64,000 nucleotides of DNA from Elephas maximus indicus (GCF_024166365.1 NC_064819.1:109412293-109476292), one strand, 5' to 3'. Numbered from the stretch's first letter, positions 1-12,545 are shown. Made by a program: numbers and translations. Notes: generated from the sequence alone by a model not told the origin.

Positions 1-600
1 TAAAAGTTGTCAAGGGTTTCATTTTACTTGGATCCAAAATCAACACACACGGAAGCAGCAGTCAAGAAATCAAAAGACGCATTGCACTGGGCAAATCTGC
101 TGCAAAAGACTTCTTTAAAGTGTTGAGAAGCAAAGATGTCACCTTGAAGACTAAGGTGCTCCTGCCCGAAGCCATGGTGTTTTCAATCACTTCCTATGCA
201 TGTGAAAGCTGGATTATGAATAAGGAAGACCAAGAATTGATGCCTTTGAATTGTAGTTGTGGAAAAGAATATTGAATATACCATGGACTGCCAAAAGAAC
301 AAACGAACCTGTCTTGGAAGAAGTACAACCAGAAGCAAAGATCGTGAGACTATGTCTCACGTACTTTGGACATGTTATCAGGAGGGACCAGTCCCTGGAG
401 AAGGACATCGTGCTTGGTAAAGCAGAGAGTCAGGGAAAAGAGGAAGACCCTCAATAAGATGGATTGACACAGTGGCTGCAACAATGGGCTTACGCATAAC
501 AATGATTCTGAGGATGGCGCAGGACCCAGCAGTGTTTCCTTCTGTTGCACATAGGGTCGCTGTAAGTTGGAAGCAACTCAATGGCACCTAACAACAACAT
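1..600 (+). mobile_element. RTE-clade LINE, 3' end of ORF2 plus tail
   Basis: This is the C-terminal part of an RTE-type LINE ORF2 and its short 3' tail, cut by the window edge at its 5' side. A 66-codon open piece at 257-457 keeps recognisable family motifs (WKRILNIPWTA, then YFGHVIRRDQSLEKD), but the frame is broken before and after it. The element ends in an (AAC)n-type tail at about 588-600. The same motifs recur at 20515-21165 and 34730-37040. It is a non-functional fossil; it can only share its tail with the SINEs here. Confidence 0.85.
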
Positions 601-1279
601 GGCGCCCATTTCACAAAAAATCTCATTATCTTCAGTGTAAATAGAGCTCCATATTTGCTTTAAATCCAGTGGACATATTACTCTCATTACCTTTTGGCAA
701 ATCTCGTCCTAACATGGCTCACTGTCTTTATAGTAAACTAGTGGGAGAGCTAACAGATTTTCAAAGATGGTACTATATACAAAAATAAAAAGAGAGTACA
801 GGCTGTAATTCTTTTTCAAGTTTGTACAGACTTAAGTTCTTAGGTCTTTAATAGTGCAAATATGATTGAAGTTATCTGCTTACAAGGTCATTAACTGTTT
901 TACACACCACTTAAGTCACAGAGACCTGCTCACAGAGGCCCTAAGAAACCTGACAGGGTTGCCTGGGGTGCTTTGAATTGGTTTCTCTGAGACACTGTAC
1001 TTGTCTTTAGTTGTGATTATCTGTAGTTCATGAGATTGGCAGCCAAATAAGTGAAACAAGCACCAATAAGAGATTGGAAAAAAAAAAAAAAAAAAAAAAG
1101 ATCCCCGCACTTGTGCTGAACTTCTTTTCCATTAGCCCACTAACAAATGGTTATTGAATACCTAATATGAGCATGTGGGGATTATACAGAGGCATAAATT
1201 AAATTCAGGATTTACCCTTGAGAAATTCTTAATCTGGTACAGACTACAAGACACATGGAGAGACGAATCACCACCTCCA
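601..1279. other. Unassigned sequence with an A22 run
   Basis: I recognise no gene or repeat family here. A run of 22 A at 1078-1099 could be the tail of a plus-strand retroposed sequence ending there, but I could not identify a body or flanking duplications. Confidence 0.4.
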
Positions 1280-1473
1280 CCAGCTGTGGTTGAGAAGGTT
1301 CCAACTCATGGAGACCTCATGTGTGTCAGAGTAGAGCTGTGCTCTGTAGAATTTTTAATGACTGATTTTTTGAAAGTGGATTGCCAGGTCTTTCATCTGA
1401 GTGGACTCAAACCACCAACCTTTCAGTTAGCAGCTGAGTGTGTTAACTGTTTATACCACCCAGGGGCTTTGGA
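1280..1473 (-). mobile_element. AfroSINE, long type, diverged
   Basis: Reverse-oriented tRNA-headed SINE. The plus strand shows the complement of the tail near 1283-1310 (TTCCAACTCATGGAGACC) and the complement of the B box and A-box side at about 1407-1470 (ACTCAAACCACCAACC, then GCAGCTGAGTG). It contains the middle block of the longer subtype and is clearly older than its neighbour at 1483. Confidence 0.8.
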
Positions 1474-1482
1474 TAGACGAAC

Positions 1483-1678
1483 ACATTGCTGTAGAGTTGA
1501 TTCTGACTCATAGCGACCCTATAGGACAGAGCAGAACTGCTCCATAGGGTTTCCAAGGCTGTAATCTTTATGGGAGCAGACTGTCACATCTTTCTCCCAT
1601 GGAGCAGCTGGTGGGTTTGAACTGTCGACCTTCCAGTTTACAGCTGAGCACTTGACCCCTGAGCCACCACGGCTCCTT
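1483..1678 (-). mobile_element. AfroSINE, long type
   Basis: Nearly full-length reverse-oriented copy. The tail complement (GATTCTGACTCATAGCGACC) is followed by the long-type middle (GGCTGTAATCTTTATGGGAG) and ends in the tRNA-derived head (CTGAGCCACCACGGCTCC). It lies about 10 bases from the previous SINE in the same orientation. Confidence 0.88.
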
Positions 1679-3254
1679 GGACAGACACTAAATAGGAGGC
1701 ACAGTGAACAACCAGAGCTTAAAGAGTTCTGAGGAAAAGGAGGGTGCTATTGCCTGACCCAGGTAGGAAGCTTTATGGGAAAGAAGTTAGGGAAGAAGGT
1801 CACCATGAAAACCTAGGACAGGAGAGAGAGACTGATTTTTAAAAACATAGCGATACTACACACTATAGACATATTGCAGGGGAACGGCTCCACCATGGCA
1901 ACCTAGTGACCTTGCACATCTCCACATAAGCCACGGAGGCAAGGCTCCACCACAGTCTGTGATCCTCCCAGGAACCTGGCAAGACAAGCAGTCTTGTGAG
2001 GAGCTTCCCCAGGGCATACCTTACCCACCTCTCTATCTTGTGGGGAGCTGCCACCAAAACTCATCCCTGGTTCTGGTGAGGCATGGAACTTTCTACCTTG
2101 ACCCCCTTTTGGATACAGACAAGCTATAGAACTGCTTGGCTATAGTTTAGAGTTGGTTCCTCCATGACCACATGACCCACCACTCCCTCATGTCTTTTGT
2201 CATCAGGCTTCTCCAGCTTGGTATCTTCCTGTGGGACTAGAAATGCAGAAAGCTGACACCATGCCGATTTTGCTGATGTCTGTGTAAGTCGTAAACTGTC
2301 TCCTGTCTCCTTACAGGCCCAAGTCTATGGAAGTGTGGCAAGCAACCCACCAGCTGTAGTAGACTTTTTAGACTTTCTTAATCGACTGATACGTATAGGT
2401 CAGGGAGGGGTTACAGGAAGTGGCCAGTGCACTTGCAGGTGAACTCACTTCTTCCAAGTGAAGTGGTTGGAAGAAGAACATCAATGCCATCCAGAAAAGA
2501 AAGCTGCGGGTTCGCTGTGCTGCAGGCTGGTGCACTGCTATTTGGGAACTTAAAGGGCATAAATCAGAAAGTGACTTGTCCCGAGGCAGAATAAGCCAAG
2601 GGTTGAATTAAAGGAGCCAACTACCGACAAGAGGAAACCACTATTTCTAATTCAAATCGTGCTCAGCCACTTTCTTCCTTATCTCTGTCCACTGTCCCCT
2701 TCCCTCCACACACAAGCATCCTGGACTAGTAGAAATTATGACTATAATGTAATTAATGAGCAAACACTTAAAAGGAACATTTGTATGAAGTTTCAGGGCA
2801 TTGCCATATCTATTTCTGTATCTGCTGCTGCGAACATATGTAAACAAGATGGGGATTGTTTTATAAGATGGGAGGAATACCTTGTAGGGAAGCATAAAAT
2901 AGTAGCCTGCGTAATTGGAGCCTTCTGGAGAAGGCTTTGTGCACATGGATCTTTGAGCCAGTTTTTCTCATAACTTGTATATGGATGCTTAGTATGTGCG
3001 TTAATCACATGCATTTCATCTTTAGGTTTAAGACATTATAGAGTACTTGGCATTATTCTATATAATTATGTTCTATTATACATTATATGACATTCTATTA
3101 TACACATAATACTTGGCGCTAGAGAAGAATTGTTAAGTTAAAATGCAATTTCTTGTAATCAAGTTTTTTGGTATTGAGAAGTGCTTCTAGGTCCAGGGTC
3201 AGGAAGCAATTTCCTTCGGTATGTTATTAGGAATCTTTTACTCTAGTACAATCC
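1679..3254. other. Unassigned, partly GC-richer sequence
   Basis: No gene recognised. Positions 1865-2470 are richer in GC than the surroundings and may belong to an old LTR or other repeat that I cannot name. Open frames of 99 and 104 codons overlap on opposite strands at 2647-2973 and have no recognisable domain. A TA-rich stretch at 3040-3115 repeats a TTCTATTATACA-like motif. Confidence 0.4.
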
Positions 3255-3490
3255 ATGCTGTATGTCAGGGGTAAGGGTATGAGCTCTGTGGTCAAAGTAC
3301 TGGGTACGAACAAGGGCTCCATCTTGGATAACTCTGCATAAGGTACTTCACATTTTGTTCCTCGGTTTCCTCTCTCCTGTGAATGGACCATGTGGACAAT
3401 AACAGTGTATAATGGGTTGAGTATTAAATAAGATAATCCACACAAAGTGCTTAGCACACGCTGTGCTACAATTATCATGTCAAACTTGTT
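3255..3490 (+). repeat. MIR SINE remnant
   Basis: Ancient mammalian-wide SINE. The core order is visible: a head-like GGGTATGAGCTCTG, then CCTCGGTTTCCTC, then ATTAAATAAGATAATCCACA and AAAGTGCTTAGCAC. Divergence is high, as expected for MIR. Confidence 0.7.
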
Positions 3491-5139
3491 ATTACAACGC
3501 TGATACAATTTATCATCATTTTTGATAGCAAATAAAGTGTTACCTGGTCTAACTGAAACGACATTTTGATCATCTTGATTCTTGCTTTTTCTTATGTCTT
3601 TTTCTATTGTTATATTCCTTTGATAAAATATGAACGGTGAATATTAGGTGGTGAAGAGCAGAAAAGGCATCAGGATTATAATGCCCTGTACAGAATTACA
3701 GTGGTTTCCAACAATGCAATCTTGTATATGAGCTTCTCTTGACTTCAAAAGAATTGTTTTAAAATATGCTTCAATTGCTGAAATTTCCATGACTTTTGAC
3801 AGCTTGAATATTTGATATTTTGTTCTGCAAAACAAATTCAAGTCTCTTTATGTGTTTTTAAGTGCCATGGTATCACTATCTCACTCATGACACTGCAGAT
3901 TTACTTTAAGAGATATGACTTTTTAATATTTGAGTTTTTAAAGGCATCTGGCCCTTATTTAACCATCACATTTACATCCAATTCCTGCAGGCATGATTTT
4001 GTTGTTTAAGCTTGGCTCGATGCCCTCTAGAAAGTCTTTGCTTTAATGAACATGACTCCACTAAAACTGTTTGTCCCCTGCTCTGCCATCACTGTGTAAC
4101 AAGAGGACAAAAAGTTTTGTCTTGGATTTCAAATAAGAAGACAAACCTAAGAAAAATGGCTGGAGAATTAGCTTTATGTGGGGGCCACTGCTGGGACACA
4201 GTCAACTGGATGTCCTTGTATTATCTGCATGAAGTGTTTATGCACTATGAAATGTTCAGCCAGAGTGTACAGGAAACTGTAAAATATTTTACGAGATGTA
4301 TACATGGTTGATGGTGAATTTTAAATGCAACCTGGGAAGGTTCTATCTAAATTCCAGGAGGGCGGATGAGAGAATACGTTCTCTGTAGTGATTTGGTTTT
4401 ACCCAAGGGGTTATGTGAACTAGAAAGAAATGTCTGATTTGGGGACTATATAAAAAAGTTTGTAATTTCTAGACAAGCAAACTTTTTTTTTTTCAGACCA
4501 AGAATCACCAGTTGTGTTTATTTGTCCTCTCCGTGGTAAAAGCATTAAAGGTGCATTGTTTATTATTCCGTGGAAAAAAACAAGCAATAATAAATGTAGT
4601 AAATGAGGAACTCCTCCCAGATACAGGAATTATAGACACCACTTACAAAAATATTTGTGCTTCTGATGGTTTCAAATAAAAACCCTTGGTTCTAAAATTG
4701 GAACATTATTTTTGAATCTCAACTATGGCAGTTGTGTGAAGGCAAATAACATAGACCCAAATTAGCATATTCAGAGAGTCACATTTCTAAGTTTAGGTGA
4801 AAGGAGAAATATTTCTATTTCCTTCACCCTCTCATCCAGGGGGCAGTATTTCCGTAAGATAGGCTATTTATTTACTTGTATTTTAAATTCTATCTCTGGA
4901 GCCAGTTTCGTGTAGTCACGTTTGATTTAGAGTTGACCTTGATGTGTAAGAGAGTACAGATCATTTAATTACTATCACAGGCCCTTTGAACAAGATTTTA
5001 ATACATAACACATGCTTTAGGATATGTCCATAATTAATGTCATTTTTATAAATTTAGGTTACTGTCTAGGAAAAATATGCCATAAAACCCCGGCATACAC
5101 TGGTAATATTCTTATTGCAAATCCAGTATAAAAACCCAA
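3491..5139. other. Unassigned unique sequence
   Basis: AT-rich sequence with no recognised gene. A 99-codon open frame at 4012-4311 has no recognisable domain and no coding context. Short T and A runs occur at about 4483 and 4574. Confidence 0.4.
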
Positions 5140-5290
5140 AAAAACCAAACCTGTTGCCGTCAAATAGATTCCGATGACTCCATAGGACAGGGCAGAACTG
5201 TCCCACATAAGGGTTTCCGAGGAGTGGCTGGTGGATTAGAACTGCTGACCTTCTGGTTAGCAGCCACTCTTTCTAACCACTAAACTGAGA
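5140..5290 (-). mobile_element. AfroSINE, short type, diverged
   Basis: Reverse-oriented short-type copy with the A-rich complement of the tail at 5140-5151, CCATAGGACAGGGCAGAACT in the body and CTGACCTTCTGGTTAGCAGC near the head. Several small deletions in the body and the damaged A box suggest an old insertion. Confidence 0.82.
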
Positions 5291-5295
5291 TTTAA

Positions 5296-5445
5296 GCCCC
5301 TGGATTCTGGTCTGTCTCTCATTACTGGGTGATCTTGGGAAAGTCACCTGCCCTGTTTAGGCCGTTTTTTTTTTTTTTAAATCTGCAAAATGAGTGGATG
5401 TTCTAAGTAATCTTTAAAAGCATCTTCTGCTCTAACATTATATGA
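5296..5445 (+). repeat. MIR SINE remnant
   Basis: MIR core: TGGGTGATCTTGGGAAAGTCACC, then a T run at 5367-5379, then ATCTGCAAAATGAGTGG. The T run seems to be an expansion inside the CTGTTT segment. Confidence 0.6.
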
Positions 5446-6880
5446 TTCCACATAACATTTTAATCTTGAGAGAGCAAATTCACCGAAGTCACATTTTTCA
5501 AAATGTTCATTCTATAAATCTTTTTCTATACTCGCTGCTTAAGTAAATTTCATTTCACTTCAAATTTAGTGTTATGGAGAGAGTCAGAGAAAGAATCTAA
5601 CTGTAGAGAAGGAAAAAAAAAGAATTAAAAATACTAATATTGAGCCATTATGGGATATCTCGGCTGGTTCAGGATAGACATAAATGACCTTGTTTCATTC
5701 TAAATTCAGCTCACTGGCATATGATGAAAAGTGAAGGGTTATTATGGGGCCTGTACACTTTCAACCCAATAACTTTACCTTCAACTTACTGGGCAAAACC
5801 AGATTTTATAAATAATTACCTGTCAGACTGTTCAAGATAGACAAACATATGCCAGACCAACCCAAACACAGGCCTGTCATATTTCCGAGAGAAATGTACG
5901 TTGAGTCTTCCTTCTTTGTGACTGTACGGAGATCAGGTAGAATAAAATGAAGGAAAAGCCCTCCACCCTGAATTTTCCGCCTTGTGTAAACTGTTGAATG
6001 TATAATGTGGGAGAGGAGGGATTTGGATGTGAAGAATTAGCCCTTGAAAATTTTATACCATCTATAAGCCTGGCAGATCGAAACCAAATACAATAAATGC
6101 TGCCATTTTAAAGGTTGGGATGTTTACTGCAAGCTTATAATTTTCCATGATTAAGGACGCCAAGAAAAATAAGAATGATGATAAAAAGCAAAGTTTAATC
6201 ATACATTTCAACAAGCACAGATGGAACATCAAAACCCTTTGGCAATTTTTTGATATTATATACCTGCATGTTTTTGTTCCTGACATGCAGACTTTTTCCA
6301 GAAGGACTAACAGAGAACAGGTAAATGATAGCTAACAAATGTGAATAACATGGCGCAATCATATTAATTGAGCCTTCCAATGATTTGGTCACAAGAAGAA
6401 AATCTTTCATGTTTCACATTTCTGTTCTTATTAATTCTTTACAAAGGCTGTTTCAGTGTGTGTAAAACCATGATAAAAGTAAAATTACACAAAACTCCTA
6501 CAGAATTAAAGAAATAACTTCCTTTTTTGCAATTCAAGTTTAATCAGGAACTGTACAATTACATTGGCTATATTTTCGGTTGTTCCCAAATTACAATTCC
6601 GCATTTACTAGAGAAAGTATAGATGCCAGAAGGGTGGCTCTGTTGCTACCGGCAAGAAATCACCCAGTCTACATTTCCAGTCTTAGGTGGGGTACACAGC
6701 AAATCACTTTGCTTCTCTTCTATTGATTCTGATTTTTTGCTTCTAATGGGCATGACGTGGGAGCGGAGGGCCTGGAGATGCAGGAACTGGGAAAGGAGGG
6801 AAATGAAGAGGGCAGAAGAGGCTCTATACCAGCAAAAACTCACAGGATAGGCGGAGATGCAGGAAGTTGAGAAGAAGGCA
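5446..6880. other. Unassigned sequence holding one copy of a 50-base dispersed motif
   Basis: No gene seen. Positions 5736-5785 match 9156-9204 in direct orientation at roughly 86 percent. Open frames at 6062-6410 and 6623-6948 overlap on opposite strands and look like chance. Confidence 0.4.
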
Positions 6881-6890
6881 TGAAAAATTA

Positions 6891-6910
6891 CACACACACA
6901 CACACACACA
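6891..6910. repeat. (CA)10 microsatellite
   Basis: Ten perfect CA units lead directly into the A-rich tail side of the SINE that follows. It probably grew from that tail. Confidence 0.95.
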
Positions 6911-7082
6911 AAAAACAAAAACAAAACAAACCAGTGCCGTCGAGTCAATTCCGACTCAAAGGGATCCTATAGGACAGAGTAGAACTGCCCCATAGAGTTT
7001 CCAAGGAGCGCCTGGTGGATTTGAACTGCCGACACTTTGGTTAACAGCTGTAGCACTTAACCACTACACCATCAGGGTTTCC
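6911..7082 (-). mobile_element. AfroSINE, short type
   Basis: Well-preserved reverse copy: GTCGAGTCAATTCCGACTC, then GACAGAGTAGAACTGCCCC, then the complement of the B box and A box, ending ATCAGGGTTTCC. TGAAAAATTA at 6881-6890 and TGAAAAAGTA at 7083-7092 form a likely target-site duplication (9 of 10 match) that also encloses the CA repeat. Confidence 0.92.
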
Positions 7083-7092
7083 TGAAAAAGTA

Positions 7093-8324
7093 TACATATA
7101 CTATAAACTGGGTGAAGGAGAAAGAGAATGGGAACAGACAGTTCATTGGGCCAATTAGTTCTTTGATTACTGTGAGTTTACACAACAGACAATTGTCTCT
7201 AAGATACACGTAGATACAGTCAACAGCTGCTGGAAAATCCAGTTGCTGGGACAGTGGAAGAGGAAAACTAACTGTCCTTTTAATTTTGTTTCCTTTGTCC
7301 CAAACCTGGATTACGAAATATATCAAATAAAACATAGACTAAACACCAAGTAAGGGAAAAAAAGACACTGCTTTCAAGATAAGTGAGCTGACGGCAGTAA
7401 ATCCCTTCCAAATTAAAATTTCAAAACTGTGTGATCTGCGTTCTTGTCCACCTACACACCATCCCAAACATCCTGCCATTAATTAGCTCAACGGCCCATC
7501 TAGTAAACAAGACCAAGTGTTGAGGGGGTTGGAAAAGAGCTGGAGTCAGCCAGTTGGAAGTCACAACAAACCGGCCCACTCCCTAGGATACAGAGAAGGT
7601 AAACTTGTATTTTATTTTGTTCAAGGAAGGGAGAAGGAATCACCTTAACATAACATTGCCTTTCCTGTTGTTGCAGTCACAGTCACATTAGCAGGCCAGA
7701 AAAGCCATCCCGTTTCTGCGGTAGGCACTCTGTCAAAGAAAAAGAAATCTGCAATGAATTATCACAGCAAGTCAAACAAGGAAAGGAGGCAAAAAAGCCA
7801 GCAGAGCTTTCTTCCTGTTTGGTAGACTCTGCCGCTACAACCTAATAGGGTGCTTAATCTGAACATTTCTGGTGGCAAAGCTAGAGCAGGCCACTCTGTC
7901 TATTAAAAAGTCAGTGTGGTTAACAAGTGGCTAGTGATTCTATTTCTGGGGAGCGGGAGATATGCAAAATAAGACATAACCATTTTGTTAATTGATTGGG
8001 CTTGGTTAGGCCCAAGAGATGTTGTGTTGAATCTGTTTGTCTTTTATAAACATGTGTTCTCTATTCGACATGCTCAAAAATTCACTTCTAACTAAGTATC
8101 GTAATAGTCTATAAATTACTGACTCATTATAGCCTTTCCGGGCCTGATTTATAGTCTGAATGAAAAGCTATGGGGATAGACACTAATAGAGGCCCTTCCT
8201 CCCCCTAAAATTGGGAGTTCTCAGAGGAGTTCTGTACACTATAGACATTACAGAAAACTTAGATACTATGCAATTTTATATACATACATGTACATATGGA
8301 TGTATATATGGATAGGTACCCATT
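7093..8324. other. Unassigned unique sequence
   Basis: No gene or repeat recognised. It is moderately AT-rich, with no CpG enrichment and no long open frame apart from one of 87 codons at 7072-7335 without any domain. Confidence 0.4.
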
Positions 8325-8526
8325 AAAACCCACTGCCATCGAGTTGATTTCGACTCAGAGTAACCCTGTAGGACAAAGTATACCTGTCCCATAGGGTTTT
8401 CAAGGCTGCAATCTTTAGAGAAGCAGACTGCCACATCTTTCTCTCCTGGAATGGCTGCTAGGTTTGAACTGCTGACTTTTTGGTTAGTAGCCAAGCACGT
8501 AAACCTTTGTGCCACCAGTGCTCCTT
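8325..8526 (-). mobile_element. AfroSINE, long type
   Basis: Full-length reverse copy. It runs from CCCACTGCCATCGAGTTG through GGCTGCAATCTTTAGAGAAG to GTGCCACCAGTGCTCC. The middle block CAGACTGCCACATCTTTCTC marks the long subtype. Confidence 0.92.
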
Positions 8527-8605
8527 ATGGTTATATACAGCGGGATAAAAAATCCCTACAAAAGAAAATGGAAAATGGACATTAATATGCAATAATATAT
8601 TCTAG

Positions 8606-8812
8606 CTGTTGTTGTGTGCCGTTGAGCTGACTCCGACTCAGAGTGACCCCATAAGACAGAGTAGAATTGCTCCATAGGGTTTCCTAGGCTATTATAATCT
8701 TTACAGGAGCAGACGGCTAGGTCTTTCTCTCACAGAGCTGCTGGGTGGGTTTGAACCGCTGACCTTTTGGTTAGCAGCCAAGTGTTTAGCCACTGAGCCA
8801 TCAGGGCTCCTT
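8606..8812 (-). mobile_element. AfroSINE, long type, with perfect TSD
   Basis: Full-length reverse copy ending in GAGCCATCAGGGCTCC. It has a tail of the GTTGTTGT type and not of the A-rich type. ATATATTCTAG at 8595-8605 and again at 8813-8823 is an exact 11-bp target-site duplication, which fixes both ends. Confidence 0.95.
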
Positions 8813-8823
8813 ATATATTCTAG

Positions 8824-11689
8824 TAAAGAAAGCAAAATTGCATGCTTTTTCATCCCAAGAGATATATATTCTGCACCTCAGAGTTGGAAGAGCTGGACCA
8901 CACAGAGCCTCTGTGACTTGCTTGTCCTGAGCCTCAAATTGAGACCCAGAGTGAAGCTGACTAAAACCTAGGACTTATGAACAAAATTCCCCTTTCATGA
9001 CCATGTTTTCATGATTTAAAGTAATAATAGTCACATTCAGAGAATTCATAACCCTCAATTAGATGGAATTTTTCTACAATCTGTTTTCAGAAAAATGGAA
9101 AAAATAATAGGAAAATCTCATATCTTTTTTTTTTTTCCCTTAAACTAATAATACTGGGTTGTTCTGGGTTTGTACACTTTCAGCCCAATAACTTTACCTT
9201 CGACATCCATATTATAGGAAATATAGAATAAGCTTTTGTGATAAAGATAATGCCATGTAGGCACTGAAGAGTCTTAATCCTAGCAAAACATTAAATTACA
9301 TTTATAATTACACTAAAGAGACAAAGTGGACCTAAGCTTTACAGAATGACTTCCAACAACATGAGGTGAAACAAAAATAGTTTTCTGGATAGCCTTCAGT
9401 TAATCATAAAGGTCAATTAACTTGAAAACCTTCTCTCCAAACATTCTGGTTTTCAGGGGATTTACTATGGCTGTCAGGCTCTGGAGTCCTGGCTGAACGT
9501 TCCTTGGTTGGTTGTGCTGCTTCGCAGTTCAGTCCTGATCAGCATATGAAGGAAAGGAAAACACAGCACATCTCACGTCTCATTCCTCAGCATTCTCTCC
9601 GTGTGAACTTGATCCTCACCATCGGACTGTTCGTGCTATGGAACACTTCTGGATTGAAGCAAGCGTTCTAACAAGGACTAGAAAATTCCATCTCTACTCT
9701 CTGAAGATTGTGTGCTGGTGAACGGTGTTAAATGAGCTCCTCAGAGAGCCACAAATAACTCGCAGGCATGGATAGAGTGTCTTCCCACAACCACAGGCAG
9801 GGGAGCCTCAGACCTTGAAGCAGCCCCTACCACCAAGGCTGCCTTAGCAAGGCTTATGCCAAAGTAATATTTTCAGCTTCTTGACCCTGATATTTTAAGT
9901 TTTACAACCACAGTGACAACCTTTAACATAACACAGTATTTAAAGCACAGGGATGGTTTACATGGAGATAAATGGACCTGGGAGTAAAGCTGGATTCCTC
10001 ATAAAGGTAAATGGTTGAAGTGTGCTCTGCCTGGGAAAGAGGTTTTGGCTCAGGGGCTGGCTGAGCTCACCTGAGAAATAACCAAGCTTAACCTTTCCAA
10101 GCTAGGCAACATGAAATGGTTCTCTCTACCATCCAAAAGGTCACTTTTCAAAGATCAGTTCTCCTTCATAGATGATTTATCACCATTCCTTGCAAACAAC
10201 TAAAAGATTACAGGCTTATTTAATAACGTATATCCTGAAGTACACTTTTCACTGGGTATCCTGAAGTAGCCAGTCACATGCAAAAACCAAAGTTTAGAGT
10301 AGCCCCCAATTTTTTGAATGAGCTCCTCCTGTTCTAATTCTAAAATAATAAAGGAATGAACATGCATATGCAATCAGTGAAGAGCAATTACAGCAAGCCA
10401 ACCTCCTACAGTCCTCCACCCTGAGTCATTCTTTTCTTCCTTTTGATGTACAAAGGATATATGTTGTCTCTGTAAGGCAATTATGGGAACATCCCAAATA
10501 TGGCCTACTTTCCAGAGTAAGCAACTTGATATGAATGAAGATGGATGAAGATAACTCATCTTTGTGCCAACTGTGAACTTCTATTTATGTTGGGAATACA
10601 GAAACTAAATTTAAACACTGCTTGGTGTGAGGACCTTCCGGAGGCCACATTCCCATGAAACACTTTGTATCCCTCTTACTTTCTTCTGTCAGATCCTATG
10701 AATGATTCCTTGTTCCATATCTTAACAGACACTCCTAGTTAGTAAAACCCAGATCTTGGCCAGAAACAGCCAGGACCTCCACCCACTGTTAAAAATTATG
10801 AATTAATCAATAACACAATCAGACCTCCCCAACAAATAGACGCCCACATGGCTATATACCACTTGAGCTTTAATTTTGATTTAATAAAAGCTCTGTCCTT
10901 GACTACTACTTGTTCCTCACATGAAAAGACCAGGCATTTTTAGCAGCAGAGATGATATTTATCTTTTTAAAGGATTAATTATAATTCCTGGATTCTTTTT
11001 AAATTGGGGATCAAGCAAGCTCCCAATTTTTGACATTCATTTATTCATGCAATTCCAAAATACGATCTTTCGCCAGAATGTCAGTCTATCTAGATAAGCA
11101 GATTCTCCCTAACGCACTGGGCATTGGTGCGGAAATTAACTAATAAACATGCAGTTTTAAATTATAAGTTGGTTTTTGCTTACCTATATATGGACCAGCT
11201 AGAGAACACATTACAGGCTCAAATTGGCTTACTTTTATTTTCCATGGGTTATTATCAATTGGTATATTTTGAGGAATACAAATTAACATTAAAAAGCAAA
11301 AGATAAATATTTATATAAAGCATAAAAAGATAAACATGCTATAAAACATGTCCTATAGTTCTAAGTTAAACACAATTGTGTGTTTATGTGTTGTTTGTAC
11401 CATTAGCCTAATAAAGAGTTGTCAAGAGGTAAAACCATCTCTTTCCTCCAGTTCAGATGTATATTTTATTCTCACTACTACCTTTCCTGATATTTTCCAC
11501 TTTTTCATACTTCAAATAAAATAAGAATTTCACTGTAGCAGGTCCCAAATTCACTTACAAATACTTCATTTTTCAAAGGCCTAACAAAAAAGGTTTTTGG
11601 ATCTATTGTCTGAATTTCTATCAATTTGCTTAATTTCATTTTAGGAAATCTTTGAGCTCTTATCCTGCATGAACCACGGTGTGCTTGGT
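8824..11689. other. Unassigned unique sequence
   Basis: Nearly 2.9 kb with no recognised gene. A T13 run lies at 9126-9138. Positions 9156-9204 are the second copy of the dispersed motif also found at 5736-5785. Open frames of about 60 codons at 10374, 11124 and 11505 are at chance length. Confidence 0.4.
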
Positions 11690-11800
11690 GGTACAAAGGA
11701 TACCAAGACCAGGTAGACAGTCCCTGCCCTCACAAGGTTCCAGGTTACCGCTGATGTAACCGCCACAAGCGATATGCACTGGGGTGATTCTCAGAGGTTA
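11690..11800 (-). repeat. L2-type LINE remnant
   Basis: Short relic resembling the complement of the L2 3' region: ACAGTCCCTGCCCTCACAAG is the typical 'loss of coding, conserved 3' end' signature of L2 fragments. Boundaries are uncertain. Confidence 0.45.
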
Positions 11801-11954
11801 GAGGAAGGAGAAAAGAAAGCAGCCTTTTGGTTTGCTCGTTTTGCTTTTAATCACAATAATTAATTTCAAATAACGTTTTTAAAGGGACGTGAGATCTGTA
11901 TACTTCTCAAAGCAGGGAGGGGTAAAGATCAAAACATGCTGAGAAACACGGGTT

Positions 11955-12118
11955 TATGGTTTATGAAGTACTTTCATGTCCAGGTCTAATTTGAGCCTTA
12001 CCACAGCTGGTAAAAAAGACCTTACTATTCTCCTTTTTAAAGAGACATGACTAGTGAGGGGTAGATGAAGGATTCAAAACCCAAGTCCTGTATTCTTTTC
12101 ATTATACCACATTGTCAT
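11955..12118 (-). repeat. MIR SINE remnant
   Basis: Reverse MIR core: AGTACTTTCATGTCC, then ACTATTCTCCTTTTTAAAGA and a head-side segment with GATTCAAAACCCAAGTCC followed by CATTATACCACATTG. Confidence 0.55.
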
Positions 12119-12299
12119 ACATTAAACAAAACAAAACAAACTCCTGAAATCTGGCATAATTTATTCCACCCGTATATTTACAGACACACACATACTCCCA
12201 GTTCTAACAAACTCAATTCTTGCTAAACATCACTTAAAGGGTAAATGAAAATTTCATTTCAAATTTAAACCAGGTGGTACAACACTTCAGAGTGCAGAG

Positions 12300-12545
12300 C
12301 GGTGGTCTCAATCCACATCATCTTCACTTTGGAGGCATTTCTGAACTGGTGCTTATTTTCCAAACTAACTGTAAGAATAGTATACAGTATAGAAGACTGC
12401 ATCCAAATCCCCTGGAGAGCTTTAAAAGACACTGACACCCCAGGCCCCACTCCGTTGGAGTCAATTGCTCTGAGTGAAGTTTAAGCTTTAGAATGTCTTC
12501 GAAGCATCCCAGGTGACTGAGATACATAGTGAAGGCTGAGCACTG
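12300..12545. mobile_element. MER5-like hAT element remnant
   Basis: About 246 bp bounded by CGGTGGTCTCAA and CACTG, resembling the CAGTGGTTCTCAA ends of Charlie/MER5 non-autonomous hAT elements. Internal matches include AATCCCCTGGAGAGCTTT and CCCCAGGCCCCACTCC. I could not find a convincing 8-bp target duplication, so the ends are approximate. Confidence 0.55.

Noticed and set aside
1175-1513. 112-codon forward frame
   Set aside because: It lies mainly in two antisense AfroSINEs. SINE-derived frames of this kind are common by chance.
2647-2973. Overlapping 99- and 104-codon frames on opposite strands
   Set aside because: No domain, no repeat in the proteins, no neighbouring exon. Treated as chance.
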